Positions 15,587 to 24,511 of a stretch of 64,000 bases of DNA are shown here, in pieces. Each line of letters opens with the position of its first letter. Within the stretch, counting starts at the first letter, position 1. The translations under genes and the position numbers were made by a program. The stretch spans positions 124,001-188,000 of the forward strand of contig NZ_CP063189.1 of NCBI RefSeq assembly GCF_028609805.1, written 5' to 3'. The notes under the pieces were generated by a model. That model saw nothing but the letters and a program-made list of their open reading frames with translations, had not been told where the DNA came from and searched no databases. The stretch comes from Corynebacterium massiliense DSM 45435 (GTDB lineage: Bacteria; Actinomycetota; Actinomycetes; Mycobacteriales; Mycobacteriaceae).

Positions 15587-16326
15587 TGCCACTACACATC
15601 AGTGATATCCACGTCTCCTACGGCAAACATGAGGTCCTGCGCGGGGTGAACGCCCGGCCGTTGCAGGACGGCACCGTCACCGGACTTCTGGGCCCCAACG
15701 CGGCCGGCAAGTCCACGCTGGTAAAAACCCTGGCGGGCAAGCGCGAGCTGCGCGATGTCGTCGGCTACGTGCCACAGGATCTGCTCACCAGCGCGTCCCT
15801 GACTGCGTTCGAGTCGGTGCTGGTTTCCACCAAGCGCGCGCACGGGCTGCGCATGCGGGTGGTCGATGACTCGCTGGATCTCGCCGCCCAGGTGATGCAG
15901 CGGCTGGGCATCGCGCACCTGGCGGACCGCTACGTGGGCGAGCTATCCGGCGGCCAGCGCCAGCTGGTGGCCGTGGCGCAGATGCTCGTGCGCCAGCCGG
16001 AGATCCTGCTGCTCGACGAGCCGACGTCAGCGCTGGATCTCCGCCACCAGGTGGAGCTGCTCCAGCTGGTGCGCGAAGAGGTGGCCGGCGGGAAGGCCGT
16101 CGCGCTGGTCGCGCTCCACGATCTCAACCTAGCCGCGCGCTACTGCGACGAGTTGCTGGTCATCAACGACGGCGTCGTGTGCGCGCAGGGGCGGCCCGCG
16201 GACGTGCTGACCCCGGACCTCCTCCAGGAGGTCTACGGCCTGCGGGCGCGAGTGCTTGACGATGCCGGAACGCCCATCGTCTGCCCCGTCGCGGCCGCAG
16301 AAGTAACTGCGACGCCGGTGGCTTAG
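15586..16326 (+). CDS. Iron-siderophore-type ABC transporter ATPase
   Basis: 246 residues with all ABC motifs: Walker A GPNAAGKSTLV (~34-44), Q-loop VPQDLL, signature LSGGQRQLVAVAQML (~125), Walker B LLLDEPTSALD (~145-155) and the switch His in VALHDLNLAARYCDELLVINDG. It completes the binding protein-permease-ATPase operon. Its end overlaps convergent tyrA by 4 bp with no hairpin between them. Confidence 0.93.
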   Translation: MPLHISDIHVSYGKHEVLRGVNARPLQDGTVTGLLGPNAAGKSTLVKTLAGKRELRDVVGYVPQDLLTSASLTAFESVLVSTKRAHGLRMRVVDDSLDLAAQVMQRLGIAHLADRYVGELSGGQRQLVAVAQMLVRQPEILLLDEPTSALDLRHQVELLQLVREEVAGGKAVALVALHDLNLAARYCDELLVINDGVVCAQGRPADVLTPDLLQEVYGLRARVLDDAGTPIVCPVAAAEVTATPVA

Positions 16327-17351
16327 AAGATTTCGATCCGCCCGCCGATGGACTCGGTCTGCTTGAGCTGAGCCACCCAGCCGTGGCCGCCGGGGTGCAG
16401 GCGCAGCACCGGCCGCGACGAGATTTTGATCGGTGAGACGGAGTCCTTGCGCGCACCGGAGCGCGCGTCGATGCGGGTGCGGGCGCGGTGGCCGGTCTCG
16501 GCCAGGTCGCCGATGGTCGGCTCCGCCGAGTCCAGCGAGTCCCGCGCCTCTTGCAGGAGGTCGAGCGTCTCATCGAGCGCGCCGACCAGCGCGGCCGCGT
16601 TCGACTCGCACATCTGCTTGACCACCTTCGGGGTGGTGCCGGCGACGCGGGTGCCGTCCTTGAACGGGCCGGCGGTGAGCGACTGCGCGAGAATCCCTCC
16701 GTGGTCGCCCACGACGGCGAGCACCTCGGCCAAAATCTGCGGCAGGTGGGACACGCGCGCCACGGCGGCATCGTGGTTGTCCACGCGCACCGGGACGGCT
16801 TCTGCGCGCACCATGCCGGTCATGCGCACCACGTCGGTGAACGTGTCGATCCACTGCTGGTCGACCTTCTCGCCGGCCTCTTCCTTCTGTGCCGCGTAGT
16901 CGTAGGTAATGGCCCACGCGCTGCGGATGAAGAGATCCTTTTGCGAGTTCTTCCAGCCCGCTTTGGTCGTGCCCGCCATCGGGTGCCCGCCCACGTAGCG
17001 CGACTGCAGCCCGCGGGCACAGATCTCGTCGTAGACGGCCGACTTCACGGAGACGACATCGGTAATGCCGCACGACGGCGCGTGTTCGCAGATGGCGTCC
17101 AAGACGTCGCTGACCGCATGCATCGGCACGGCGATAACGAGCAAGGCCGTGTCCTGCTCGGCGCGCTGCAGCACCCCGGTGAGGTCATCGCTGACGTCAT
17201 AGCCCTCCTTGATGGCGGTGCGGGCACCGGATGTGGAGTGGTTGTAGCCGTACACGGGGTGTTCCCGGGTGGCTAAATCGCGCAGGAGAGAGCCGCCAAT
17301 GAGGCCAAGGCCGACGATGCAAATGGGGCGCTGAACATCTTGAGAACTCAC
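16323..17351 (-). CDS. tyrA: Prephenate/arogenate dehydrogenase
   Basis: 342 residues, GTG start. The N-terminal Rossmann domain has ICIVGLGLIGGSLLRDL (GxGxxG, about 10-26), followed by SVKSAVYDEI and VGGHPMAGTTKAGW with the conserved substrate-binding HPMAG. The helical C-terminal dimerisation domain contains HLPQILAEVLA. It oxidises prephenate or arogenate in tyrosine synthesis; the preferred substrate and cofactor cannot be read from sequence. It is divergent from the TadA-associated gene with about 40 bp between starts. Confidence 0.9.
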   Translation of the reverse strand: MSSQDVQRPICIVGLGLIGGSLLRDLATREHPVYGYNHSTSGARTAIKEGYDVSDDLTGVLQRAEQDTALLVIAVPMHAVSDVLDAICEHAPSCGITDVVSVKSAVYDEICARGLQSRYVGGHPMAGTTKAGWKNSQKDLFIRSAWAITYDYAAQKEEAGEKVDQQWIDTFTDVVRMTGMVRAEAVPVRVDNHDAAVARVSHLPQILAEVLAVVGDHGGILAQSLTAGPFKDGTRVAGTTPKVVKQMCESNAAALVGALDETLDLLQEARDSLDSAEPTIGDLAETGHRARTRIDARSGARKDSVSPIKISSRPVLRLHPGGHGWVAQLKQTESIGGRIEIF

Positions 17352-17390
17352 AGTGACAATCTTGGCACAACCCGACTATTCTCACCTGAT

Positions 17391-17885
17391 ATGAGCGACT
17401 ACGACCAGGGCTACTCGTTTGCTGTCACCGTGACCCGCGACGAAGGCAGCTGGGTGGTTCGGCCCTTCGCGGACGACTTCACCGACACCGACACCTCCAT
17501 CAACGCCGTGCGCAACCTACGCGCCCAGGGCGTGTCTTTCGCCCTGTTGTGCGTTGACGACGACTACTTCGTCATCGTGCGCCCGACCCCGGGGGAGACC
17601 CGCGTGTTCCTCTCGGACGCGACGATGGCGGTGGACGACGACTTCGCCGCGGACTTCCTGGAGCTGCGTGACATCGAAATCCCCGACGTGGATCCGGACG
17701 AGCTTGACGATGTCGATGGGTTCCCCGACGGCGACTTCGACATCCTGGCGGATCTGGGTATCAGCGAAGATCAGCTGAGCTACATCGCGGACAACGACGA
17801 GGACTGGCCGTCGGACATGCTGCTGCGCATCGCCGGTGACCTGGGCTTCGGCGACGAGCTCGAAGACGCCGCCGAGCTGGACTAG
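17391..17885 (+). CDS. tRNA adenosine deaminase-associated protein
   Basis: 164 residues, strongly acidic (many DDD/DVD runs, residues 80-130 and the C-terminus). It matches the actinobacterial family always found just before tadA; its biochemical role is unknown. The start is the ATG with TATTCT 8 nt upstream, a leaderless arrangement. Its TAG stop overlaps the GTG of tadA by one base, implying translational coupling, so an accessory role for TadA is inferred. Confidence 0.8.
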   Translation: MSDYDQGYSFAVTVTRDEGSWVVRPFADDFTDTDTSINAVRNLRAQGVSFALLCVDDDYFVIVRPTPGETRVFLSDATMAVDDDFAADFLELRDIEIPDVDPDELDDVDGFPDGDFDILADLGISEDQLSYIADNDEDWPSDMLLRIAGDLGFGDELEDAAELD

Positions 17886-18367
17886 TGGCGCTCGCGCTGC
17901 CCACGGATTCGGGCCACCGCCGGGCGCAGTCTCGCATGCAACGCGCCCTGGAAGTGGCGGCCACGACCCCTGCCGGCGACGTTCCTGTCGGCGCGGTCAT
18001 CTTTGATGCATCCGGCCGGGAGCTCGCCCACGGGGTCAACCGCCGGGAGGAGTTGGGGGATCCCACCGCCCACGCGGAGGTGGAAGCGATCCGCCACGCG
18101 GTGCGGGTGCACGGCGACGGTTGGCGCCTGACCGGGTGCGAACTCGTGGTAACCCTCGAGCCGTGCGCGATGTGCGCGGGGGCCATCCAGGCCGCCCGGC
18201 TGGACTCGGTAGTCTTCGGCGCCTTCGAACCGAAGACCGGGGCGTGTGGCTCGTGCATCGACGTGCTCCGCGCGGCCGGCGCGCCCTTTACCCCGCAGGT
18301 ACGCGGCGGGATTTTGGAGCAGGAAGCGGCCAGCCAACTAGTAGCGTTCTTTCACTCGCTGCGTTGA
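17885..18367 (+). CDS. tadA: tRNA-specific adenosine deaminase TadA
   Basis: 160 residues. The CDA-type zinc deaminase motifs are complete: HAEVEAI (His ligand and catalytic Glu, ~64-70) and PCAMCAGAI (two Cys, ~99-107). TadA converts A34 to inosine in tRNA-Arg(ACG), the very tRNA encoded at 6218-6290. GTG start overlapping the upstream stop. The C-terminal helix LEQEAASQLVAFFHSLR is shorter than in E. coli. Confidence 0.92.
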   Translation: MALALPTDSGHRRAQSRMQRALEVAATTPAGDVPVGAVIFDASGRELAHGVNRREELGDPTAHAEVEAIRHAVRVHGDGWRLTGCELVVTLEPCAMCAGAIQAARLDSVVFGAFEPKTGACGSCIDVLRAAGAPFTPQVRGGILEQEAASQLVAFFHSLR

Positions 18368-18427
18368 GGTTTTGATCTACAGTGGGCCGTACAGTTCTAC
18401 GAAACCTTAAACGAAAGGAGAAACCCC

Positions 18428-18628
18428 ATGGGTGACATCGAGAACGCAGCTGACGACCTGAAGGGCAAGGCCAAGGAGGCTTACGGCGAGGTCGCTGACG
18501 ACCAGTCCAAGGAGAACGAGGGCAAGGCCGATCAGGTTATCTCCGACGCCAAGGACAAGGCTTCCGACGCGGCTGACGCCGTGAAGGACAAGGCCAACGA
18601 GGTTATTGGCAAGTTCAAGGACAACTAA
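18428..18628 (+). CDS. CsbD family stress-response protein
   Basis: 66 residues, highly charged and Lys/Asp/Ala-rich, with the family opening IENAADDLKGKAKEAYGEV and a second related segment ADAVKDKANEVIGKFK. It is predicted to be a helical soluble protein, typically induced in stationary phase or envelope stress; biochemical role unknown. A strong AAAGGAG ribosome site lies upstream. A hairpin follows. Confidence 0.85.
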   Translation: MGDIENAADDLKGKAKEAYGEVADDQSKENEGKADQVISDAKDKASDAADAVKDKANEVIGKFKDN

Positions 18629-18647
18629 AGTCCTCTAGCTTTCGGCA

Positions 18648-18686
18648 TACGGCAGGCGATTTGGAATCAGTCCAACGCCTGCCGTA
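18648..18686 (+). terminator. Hairpin after csbD-like gene
   Basis: Perfect 11-bp stem TACGGCAGGCG with CGCCTGCCGTA and an inner TTGGA/TCCAA pairing. The T tract is weak (CCTATTT), so termination may be partial. Confidence 0.6.
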
Positions 18687-18697
18687 ACCTATTTCGC

Positions 18698-18788
18698 GGT
18701 GGCGTGTCCGAGCGGCCGAAGGTGATCGCCTCGAAAGCGATTGTTGGGTAACTCCCAACCGAGGGTTCGAATCCCTCCGCCACCGCCA
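18698..18788 (+). tRNA. tRNA-Ser (CGA)
   Basis: Class II tRNA. The acceptor GGTGGCG pairs with CGCCACC, the anticodon loop is CTCGAAA (anticodon CGA), there is a long variable arm, the T arm contains GGGTTCGAATCCC, and CCA is encoded. Confidence 0.97.
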
Positions 18789-18793
18789 GATGG

Positions 18794-18821
18794 ATCCCGC
18801 GGTGAACCCGCGGGATTTTTT
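18794..18821. terminator. Terminator between tRNA-Ser(CGA) and the App1-type gene
   Basis: Stem ATCCCGCGG with CCGCGGGAT followed by TTTTTT on the plus strand. It overlaps the stop codon of the convergent App1-type gene, for which the opposite strand lacks a strong T run. Confidence 0.8.
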
Positions 18822-19902
18822 AGTTTTCGCGGTGACGCTCCTCCCGCGGGAACGGATTCTGCGCGTAGCACGCGCGCAACTCGTCGCCGTCTTTCCCCAT
18901 GACGTAGGGGATGTCGTCGGTGTTGGCGCGGGCGGAGTTCTCAATCGGCGCGGTCGTGCCGTGGGCGAGCACGTGCTCCTCGGAGCTGAGCTGCCGGATG
19001 GCAATGCCCGCGACGTGGTCGGGGTGGTCGGCCGCGAAACCGCCGTAGATGACCGGGTCGTGCTGGCCGTTGTCGCCGATGAGGAACCACTGGATCTCGG
19101 GGAAATCGATGACCAGGTTCCGCAGCTGCACGCGCTTGTGCTCCTGCCCGGAGCGGAAGAGGTTGGTCTGCGTCGGCCCCCAGTCGCTCAAGATGAGCGG
19201 CCCGGTGGGGAAACCGTGATCGCGGAAGAAGCGGACCAAAGATTCAAAGGTGTTCCACGCGCCGGTGGACAGGTAGATAAACGGCGCGTCAGGGTGCCGA
19301 CGGGTCAGCTCGTTGATGAAGCGGGCCATGCCCGGCACGGGTTGACGGGCGTTGGTGCGCTGGAACCAAGAGTTGTACGCCGCGATGAGCGGGCGGGGCA
19401 GGCGCGTGACGATGGTCGTGTCGTCCACGTCGCAGACAAAACCGATCCGCGTGCCGGGTTTGACGATGAACACCTGCGTCGTCACCGGCTCCGCGCCCGC
19501 GGCGGAGATGGTGACGTCCTGCCAGCCGGGTGCCAAGCCGTGGTGGCGCACCTGGACGTCCAGGTAGCCATCGGCATTCGTGCGCGTGTGCACCGTCTGG
19601 TCGCCGGCGGTGACGCTGACGGGGTGGTCGGGGATCTGCAGGGTGAGAAACTGCCGGAAGCCGCGCTGCGCCTGGCGGCGGATCGTGCCGTTGGTGGGGT
19701 AGTTGTCCTCCGGGCCGGCGCGGTGCGCGTTCGGATCGTTCGGGTCGCGGAGCAAGACGCGCCCCAATACGCGCACCTTCTTCTCGTCGCCGTAGCCGAG
19801 GTAAGCGCGGATGGAGGGCTGCCAGCCCTTCTTCGCCTTGTGCTTTTCCAGGTTGCGGTAGACCAGATCCTCGGCCTTGTGGGCGATGTCGACTAAAGCC
19901 AT
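18820..19902 (-). CDS. App1-family phosphatase-like protein (DUF2183)
   Basis: 360 residues. An N-terminal beta-rich domain (about 30-140) is followed by a HAD-like catalytic domain opening with the nucleophile motif IGFVCDVDDTTIVTRLPR (DxDxT, ~153-170), then FIYLSTGAWNTFESLVRFF and FLIGDNGQHDPVIYGGF for the later acidic motif. Yeast App1 dephosphorylates phosphatidate and bacterial relatives are uncharacterised; a lipid phosphate substrate is inference. No signal peptide is seen, so it is probably cytosolic. Confidence 0.8.
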   Translation of the reverse strand: MALVDIAHKAEDLVYRNLEKHKAKKGWQPSIRAYLGYGDEKKVRVLGRVLLRDPNDPNAHRAGPEDNYPTNGTIRRQAQRGFRQFLTLQIPDHPVSVTAGDQTVHTRTNADGYLDVQVRHHGLAPGWQDVTISAAGAEPVTTQVFIVKPGTRIGFVCDVDDTTIVTRLPRPLIAAYNSWFQRTNARQPVPGMARFINELTRRHPDAPFIYLSTGAWNTFESLVRFFRDHGFPTGPLILSDWGPTQTNLFRSGQEHKRVQLRNLVIDFPEIQWFLIGDNGQHDPVIYGGFAADHPDHVAGIAIRQLSSEEHVLAHGTTAPIENSARANTDDIPYVMGKDGDELRACYAQNPFPREERHREN

Positions 19903-20005
19903 GGCTTTAACTTTAGGCGGCGGTAGTTGTTGGTGTCTCGGTGCTCTTACTATGGTTGCTTAACACTGCTTGCAGCCATGACATCGCGAGAAAAGGTAAA
20001 AATCC

Positions 20006-22549
20006 GTGGCTAAGTTCCTCTACCGCTTGGGAAAGTGGTCGTACCACCGGAAGTGGATTGTCATTTCCACGTGGGTAGTCCTGCTCGCCATCGTGGGCGG
20101 CATCGCCGCCGCCGTCATGCGGCCGATGACCGACGAGTTCAGTATCTCCGGTACGCCGTCGATCGACGCGACGAAAAAGTCAATGGAGCTATTCCCGGAG
20201 GACGGCAACCCGGCATCCTCGCCCGGTGTGAACCTGGTCTTTGCCACGCAGGACGGGTCCAAGCTGTCGGACCCGGACAATAAGGCAGCCGTCGACGAGG
20301 TCATCCACCACATCGACGACAACCTCGAGATGAGCGACTCCCTGCGCTTTGGCAACCCGGTGGATCTTTCACCCCAGCTGCAGGATCAGATCTTCCACCA
20401 GGAGATCGACATGGGTCTGCCGGAGGACACCGCCAAGCAGGACGCGGACAACCTCAAGCTGCTCAACGACGACGAGACGATCGGCTACACCACCTTTGCC
20501 TTTGACGCGAAGAGCCCGTACTCGGTCAAGGCCGAGGACAAGAACATCGTCACCGAGGCGATGAACTTAGGCCGTGAGAAGGGGCTGCAGGTGGAGGCCG
20601 GTGGCGCCGGTTTCGGCGATGACATTGAGGTGAACTCCACCTCAGAGATCATCGGGCTGGGCGTGGCCTTCGTCGTCCTCATCTTCACCTTCGGTTCACT
20701 GGTGGCGGCGGGTATGCCGCTGCTCTCGGCAGTCATCGGCGTGGGCCTGGGTGCGCTGGGGCTGCTCATCGCCACGCACTTCACGGAGCTCAACAACATC
20801 ACGCCGTCGCTGGCGGTGATGATCGGCCTCGCCGTCGGCATCGACTACTCGCTGTTCATCCTCTCGCGGTACCGCGCGGAACGGCAGCGCATGTCCGGGG
20901 AGGAGGCCGCCGGCATGGCCGTGGGCACGGCCGGCTCTTCGGTGGTCTTCGCCGGCACGACGGTGTTTGTGGCGCTGGTGGCGCTCGTCATCGCCAAGAT
21001 CGAGTTCCTCTCCGCGATGGGTCTCGCGGCGGCCGGCACGGTGTTTGTCTCCGTGCTCGTGGCGCTGACGTTCATCCCGGCCCTGCTTGGAGCCTTCGGG
21101 GACAAGGCCTTCAAGGGGAAAATCCCCGGCGTGGCGGGGAATACCTCGCGCCGAAAGCAGCACCGCCCGCGGCACAAGCCCACCATGGGCAAGCGCTGGG
21201 TGCAGTTCGTCCAGCGCGTGCCGGGCCTGACTATGGCCGTGGTCGTGCTCTCGCTCGTGGCGCTCACCGCGCCGGTGCTGAAGATGGAGCTCGCCCTCCC
21301 GGCGGATACGACCTCCAACCCGGACACCACCCAGCGCAAGGCCGCTGATCTGCTCTCCGAGGGCTTCGGCCCCGGCGTGAACGGTCCGATGCTCGCGGTG
21401 GTGGATGCGCACGACATCAACGCCGAGTCCCCGGCGCTGCAGCCGCTCGTGCGCGCGCAGGACGCCCAGGACGCGCAGGAACCTCAGGAGGGTGACGCCC
21501 CGGACGCGGCCAAGTCGCCGGAGGACAAGGCACGGTTTGCATCGTTTAGCTACGCCGCGTCCCAGCTCGACCGCGTCGGCGGCGTCAAGCACGCGCAGCT
21601 CGTGGGCGCCAACGAGGACGGCACCGCGGCGAAGATCATGATCACCCCGGATTCCTCGCCCACCGATCCACGGACCATCCGCACCACACACGCGCTGCGG
21701 TCCGCCACCTCAGAGATCGAGGACGCGACCGGCACGACCGTGGGCATGACGGGCCTGACCGCCGTGCAGGTGGATATCACTGAGCGCCTCGAAGAGGCCA
21801 TGCCGCTCTACCTCGCTATCGTGGTGGGCCTGGCCATCTTGCTGTTGCTCGTGGTCTTCCGCTCCCTGTTGGTGCCGCTCGTGGCCGGGCTGGGCTTCCT
21901 GCTGTCCGTCGGCGCCGCGTTCGGCGTGACCATCCTGTTCTGGCAGGAAGGGTTCACCGGCCTGGTGCCCGCGCCGGGGCCGCTGCTGTCGTTCATGCCG
22001 ATCTTCCTCATCGGCGTGACCTTCGGCCTGGCCATGGACTACGAGGTCTTCCTGGTCACCCGCATGCGGGAGCACTATCTCAAGATGGGCAAGCGGGATC
22101 GGCCCGGTTCGCGGTACAACGCGGTGGAAGAATCCACCATCGAGGGCTTTTCCAACGGCGCCCGCGTGGTCACTGCCGCGGCGATCATCATGATTTCCGT
22201 CTTCGCGGCGTTTATCACCCAGCCGTTGCCGTTCATCCAGATCTTCGGCTTTGCCCTGGGTGCCGCCGTGCTTTTCGATGCCTTCTTGGTCCGCATGTCG
22301 CTCGTGCCCGCCACGATGTTCCTCATGGGGCGGGCGACCTGGTGGATGCCGAAGTGGCTGGACAAGATCCTGCCCACGGTGGATATCGAAGGCACGGAGC
22401 TGGAGAAGGAATGGGAGGCCTCACACGCGAAGTCTCGCAGCGTGGCGGACCGGACGCGCCGCGGGCGGATCCCGCGCCGTGAGGAGCCGCGCAAGAGCGC
22501 TCGGAAGAACGGTCAGCAGAGCGCCCGGAAGATTCGGCGGAGGAAGTAG
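20006..22549 (+). CDS. MMPL/RND-type transporter
   Basis: 847 residues, GTG start. Topology is classical MMPL: TM1 at about 15-36, a large external loop to about 205, a five-helix block (about 210-365), a second TM-loop (about 405 to 580) and a second five-helix block (about 590-760). The helix-4 acidic pair lies in VGIDYSLFILSRYR, with its counterpart FGLAMDYEVFLVTRMREHYLKMG. In corynebacteria such proteins export mycolic-acid precursors or other lipids. The second loop contains a low-complexity DAQDAQEPQEG stretch. Its basic C-terminal tail ends immediately before the tgt ATG. Confidence 0.88.
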   Translation: MAKFLYRLGKWSYHRKWIVISTWVVLLAIVGGIAAAVMRPMTDEFSISGTPSIDATKKSMELFPEDGNPASSPGVNLVFATQDGSKLSDPDNKAAVDEVIHHIDDNLEMSDSLRFGNPVDLSPQLQDQIFHQEIDMGLPEDTAKQDADNLKLLNDDETIGYTTFAFDAKSPYSVKAEDKNIVTEAMNLGREKGLQVEAGGAGFGDDIEVNSTSEIIGLGVAFVVLIFTFGSLVAAGMPLLSAVIGVGLGALGLLIATHFTELNNITPSLAVMIGLAVGIDYSLFILSRYRAERQRMSGEEAAGMAVGTAGSSVVFAGTTVFVALVALVIAKIEFLSAMGLAAAGTVFVSVLVALTFIPALLGAFGDKAFKGKIPGVAGNTSRRKQHRPRHKPTMGKRWVQFVQRVPGLTMAVVVLSLVALTAPVLKMELALPADTTSNPDTTQRKAADLLSEGFGPGVNGPMLAVVDAHDINAESPALQPLVRAQDAQDAQEPQEGDAPDAAKSPEDKARFASFSYAASQLDRVGGVKHAQLVGANEDGTAAKIMITPDSSPTDPRTIRTTHALRSATSEIEDATGTTVGMTGLTAVQVDITERLEEAMPLYLAIVVGLAILLLLVVFRSLLVPLVAGLGFLLSVGAAFGVTILFWQEGFTGLVPAPGPLLSFMPIFLIGVTFGLAMDYEVFLVTRMREHYLKMGKRDRPGSRYNAVEESTIEGFSNGARVVTAAAIIMISVFAAFITQPLPFIQIFGFALGAAVLFDAFLVRMSLVPATMFLMGRATWWMPKWLDKILPTVDIEGTELEKEWEASHAKSRSVADRTRRGRIPRREEPRKSARKNGQQSARKIRRRK

Positions 22550-23806
22550 ATGGAGAACAAAAAGCTCAGCTTCGAGGTGACCAACCGCCTGCCGCAGGGC
22601 GCGGGGAAACACGGCCGCACCGGTGTTATCCACACCCCGCACGGGGACATCGCCACGCCGGCGTTTATCCCGGTGGCCACGAAGGCGACGGTGAAGACGC
22701 TCACCCCGGAGCAGATCCGCCAAACCGGGGCGCAGGCGATCCTGTCCAACGCCTACCACCTCTACCTGCAGCCGGGCCACGACATCGTGGATGAGGCCGG
22801 TGGCGTGGCCGCCTTCGAGAACTGGCACGGGCCGACCTACACCGATTCCGGCGGTTTCCAGGTCATGTCGTTGGGCGTGGGGTTCCGCAAGGTGCTCGCC
22901 ATGGATATTGCGGACCTGACGGAAAAGGACATCCGTGCGGCGAAGAAGGAGCGCCTCGCCCAAGTGGACGACGATGGCGTGGACTTCCGCTCCGTTATCG
23001 ACGGTTCTAAGCACCGGTTCACGCCCGAGGCGTCCATGCAGATCCAGCACGGTCTGGGCGCCGACATCATGTTCGCGTTCGACGAGCTCACCACGCTCAT
23101 CGATACGCGCGAGTACCAGGAAGAATCGCTGGCGCGCACCACGCGCTGGGCGGAGCGCTGCCTTACAGAACACGAGCGGCTTTCCCAAAAGCGGGCGGAC
23201 AAGCCGGAGCAGTCGCTGTGGGGCGTGGTGCAGGGCGCGCAGTACGAGGACCTGCGGCGTAAGGCCGCGCGTGACTTGGTGCGGCTGTCCGAGGAGGCGG
23301 AAGCTCGCGGCGAGCGCGGTTTCGGCGGCTTCGGCATCGGCGGCGCGCTGGAAAAGGAGAACCTGGGCACCATCGTCGGCTGGGTGTGCGATGAGCTGCC
23401 GGAGGACAAGCCGCGGCACCTGCTCGGCATTTCCGAGCCCGACGATCTGTTCACCGCCATCGAGGCCGGTGCGGACACCTTCGACTGCGTCGCACCGACT
23501 CGTCTGGGCCGCCGCGGCGGGGTCTACACCCTGGACGGGCGGATGAACCTCACCGCGGCGCGCTTCAAGCGTGACTTCCGCGGCATCGACGAGGAATTCG
23601 GCGGCTACGTCTCGGAGAACTATTCCCGCGCCTACATCCACCACCTGCTCAAGGCGAAGGAATTCCTCGCCGGCACCCTGTGCACGATGCACAATCTGGC
23701 GTTCATGATCCGGCTTGTCGATGATATTCGGGCCGCCATCGACGGTGGTTACTACGAGGAGTTCCGCGATAAGTTTATGAGCAGATACTACGGAGCGGGT
23801 CGGTAG
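22550..23806 (+). CDS. tgt: tRNA-guanine transglycosylase-like protein lacking zinc cysteines
   Basis: 418 residues. Catalytic blocks are present: YTDSGGFQVMSLG (nucleophile region), SVIDGSKHRFTPE, LWGVVQGAQYEDLR and DTFDCVAPTRLGRRGGVYT with the second Asp. Bacterial Tgt normally has a CxCxxC...H zinc site; here residues ~350-355 read FGGYVS, so all three Cys are gone, while the His in TMHNL (~381) and NYSRAYIHHL remain. The preQ1-recognition loop LAVGE is FGIGG. Known role: exchange of G34 in tRNA-Asp/Asn/His/Tyr for a queuosine precursor. Neighbour yhhQ supports Q salvage. Altered substrate choice or metal-free folding is inference. Confidence 0.85.
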   Translation: MENKKLSFEVTNRLPQGAGKHGRTGVIHTPHGDIATPAFIPVATKATVKTLTPEQIRQTGAQAILSNAYHLYLQPGHDIVDEAGGVAAFENWHGPTYTDSGGFQVMSLGVGFRKVLAMDIADLTEKDIRAAKKERLAQVDDDGVDFRSVIDGSKHRFTPEASMQIQHGLGADIMFAFDELTTLIDTREYQEESLARTTRWAERCLTEHERLSQKRADKPEQSLWGVVQGAQYEDLRRKAARDLVRLSEEAEARGERGFGGFGIGGALEKENLGTIVGWVCDELPEDKPRHLLGISEPDDLFTAIEAGADTFDCVAPTRLGRRGGVYTLDGRMNLTAARFKRDFRGIDEEFGGYVSENYSRAYIHHLLKAKEFLAGTLCTMHNLAFMIRLVDDIRAAIDGGYYEEFRDKFMSRYYGAGR

Positions 23807-24486
23807 TCTTCGCGCTCTTTCACCCACGCGATAACGCGGGTGGTAATGGGCAGGAGAACGACTTCGATGAGGGTCTTCCACGCGAAACCGACCACAACGT
23901 AGTTGATGAAGGCACTCACGGAATCGATGCCGATGACGGGGGCGGCGATGGTGCAAAAGAGCAAGGTGTCTCCGAACTCACCGACCACCGTGGAAGCGAT
24001 GAGGCGAGCAGAGAGGCCCCTTTCGCCCTGGCGGCGCTTGAGCAGCGCCATCACCCAAGCGTTGAGCAGTTGGCCTACGAGATAACCGGCGAGGGACGCC
24101 GCCACGATTTGCGGCACGAGCCCCAGGGTCGCGGCGAAGGCCTCCTGGCCGTCGTAGAAATCCGCACTGGGCAGCCAAATGGCGAGGTAGAAGCAGGCGA
24201 CGGCGAAGACGGCCATCGCAAAGCCGATGTAGATCGCTCGTCGGGTGGACTTGAACCCGTAACACTCGGCGAGCACGTCGCCGGTGATGTAGGCGAGCGG
24301 AAAGAGGAAGAATGCACCGTCGGTGACCAGTGGTCCGAGTTGCACGCCCTTCGTGGCGTTGATGTTCGAGATCAGGAAGGTGACCACGAAGATGGTGACC
24401 AACCACGGGTAGAGGGTGGCCTGCACGGGAACGAAGCGGACCCCCGTTGGGTCAGCGGACGAGTGGCGGCTGCTGGTGGAGGACAT
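23788..24486 (-). CDS. yhhQ: Queuosine precursor transporter (YhhQ/VUT family)
   Basis: 232 residues with about six membrane helices. Family marks are FLISNINATKGVQLGPLVTDGAFFLFPLAYITGDVLAECYG and AASLAGYLVGQLLNAWVMALLK with STVVGEFGDTLLFCTIAAP. Members import preQ0/preQ1 or queuine. ATG start with TACACT 6 nt upstream, hence leaderless. It is tail-to-tail with tgt, overlapping by 19 bp. No queuosine biosynthesis genes are in the window, so salvage is the likely mode. Confidence 0.9.
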   Translation of the reverse strand: MSSTSSRHSSADPTGVRFVPVQATLYPWLVTIFVVTFLISNINATKGVQLGPLVTDGAFFLFPLAYITGDVLAECYGFKSTRRAIYIGFAMAVFAVACFYLAIWLPSADFYDGQEAFAATLGLVPQIVAASLAGYLVGQLLNAWVMALLKRRQGERGLSARLIASTVVGEFGDTLLFCTIAAPVIGIDSVSAFINYVVVGFAWKTLIEVVLLPITTRVIAWVKEREDYRPAP

Positions 24487-24511
24487 TCCGTAAGTGTAGG
24501 AAATCTCTAGC

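Noticed and set aside
14093-15592. A 499-codon minus-strand open frame opposite the ABC permease
   Set aside because: The plus strand encodes a clear FecCD permease; the antisense product is His/Arg/Gly low complexity.
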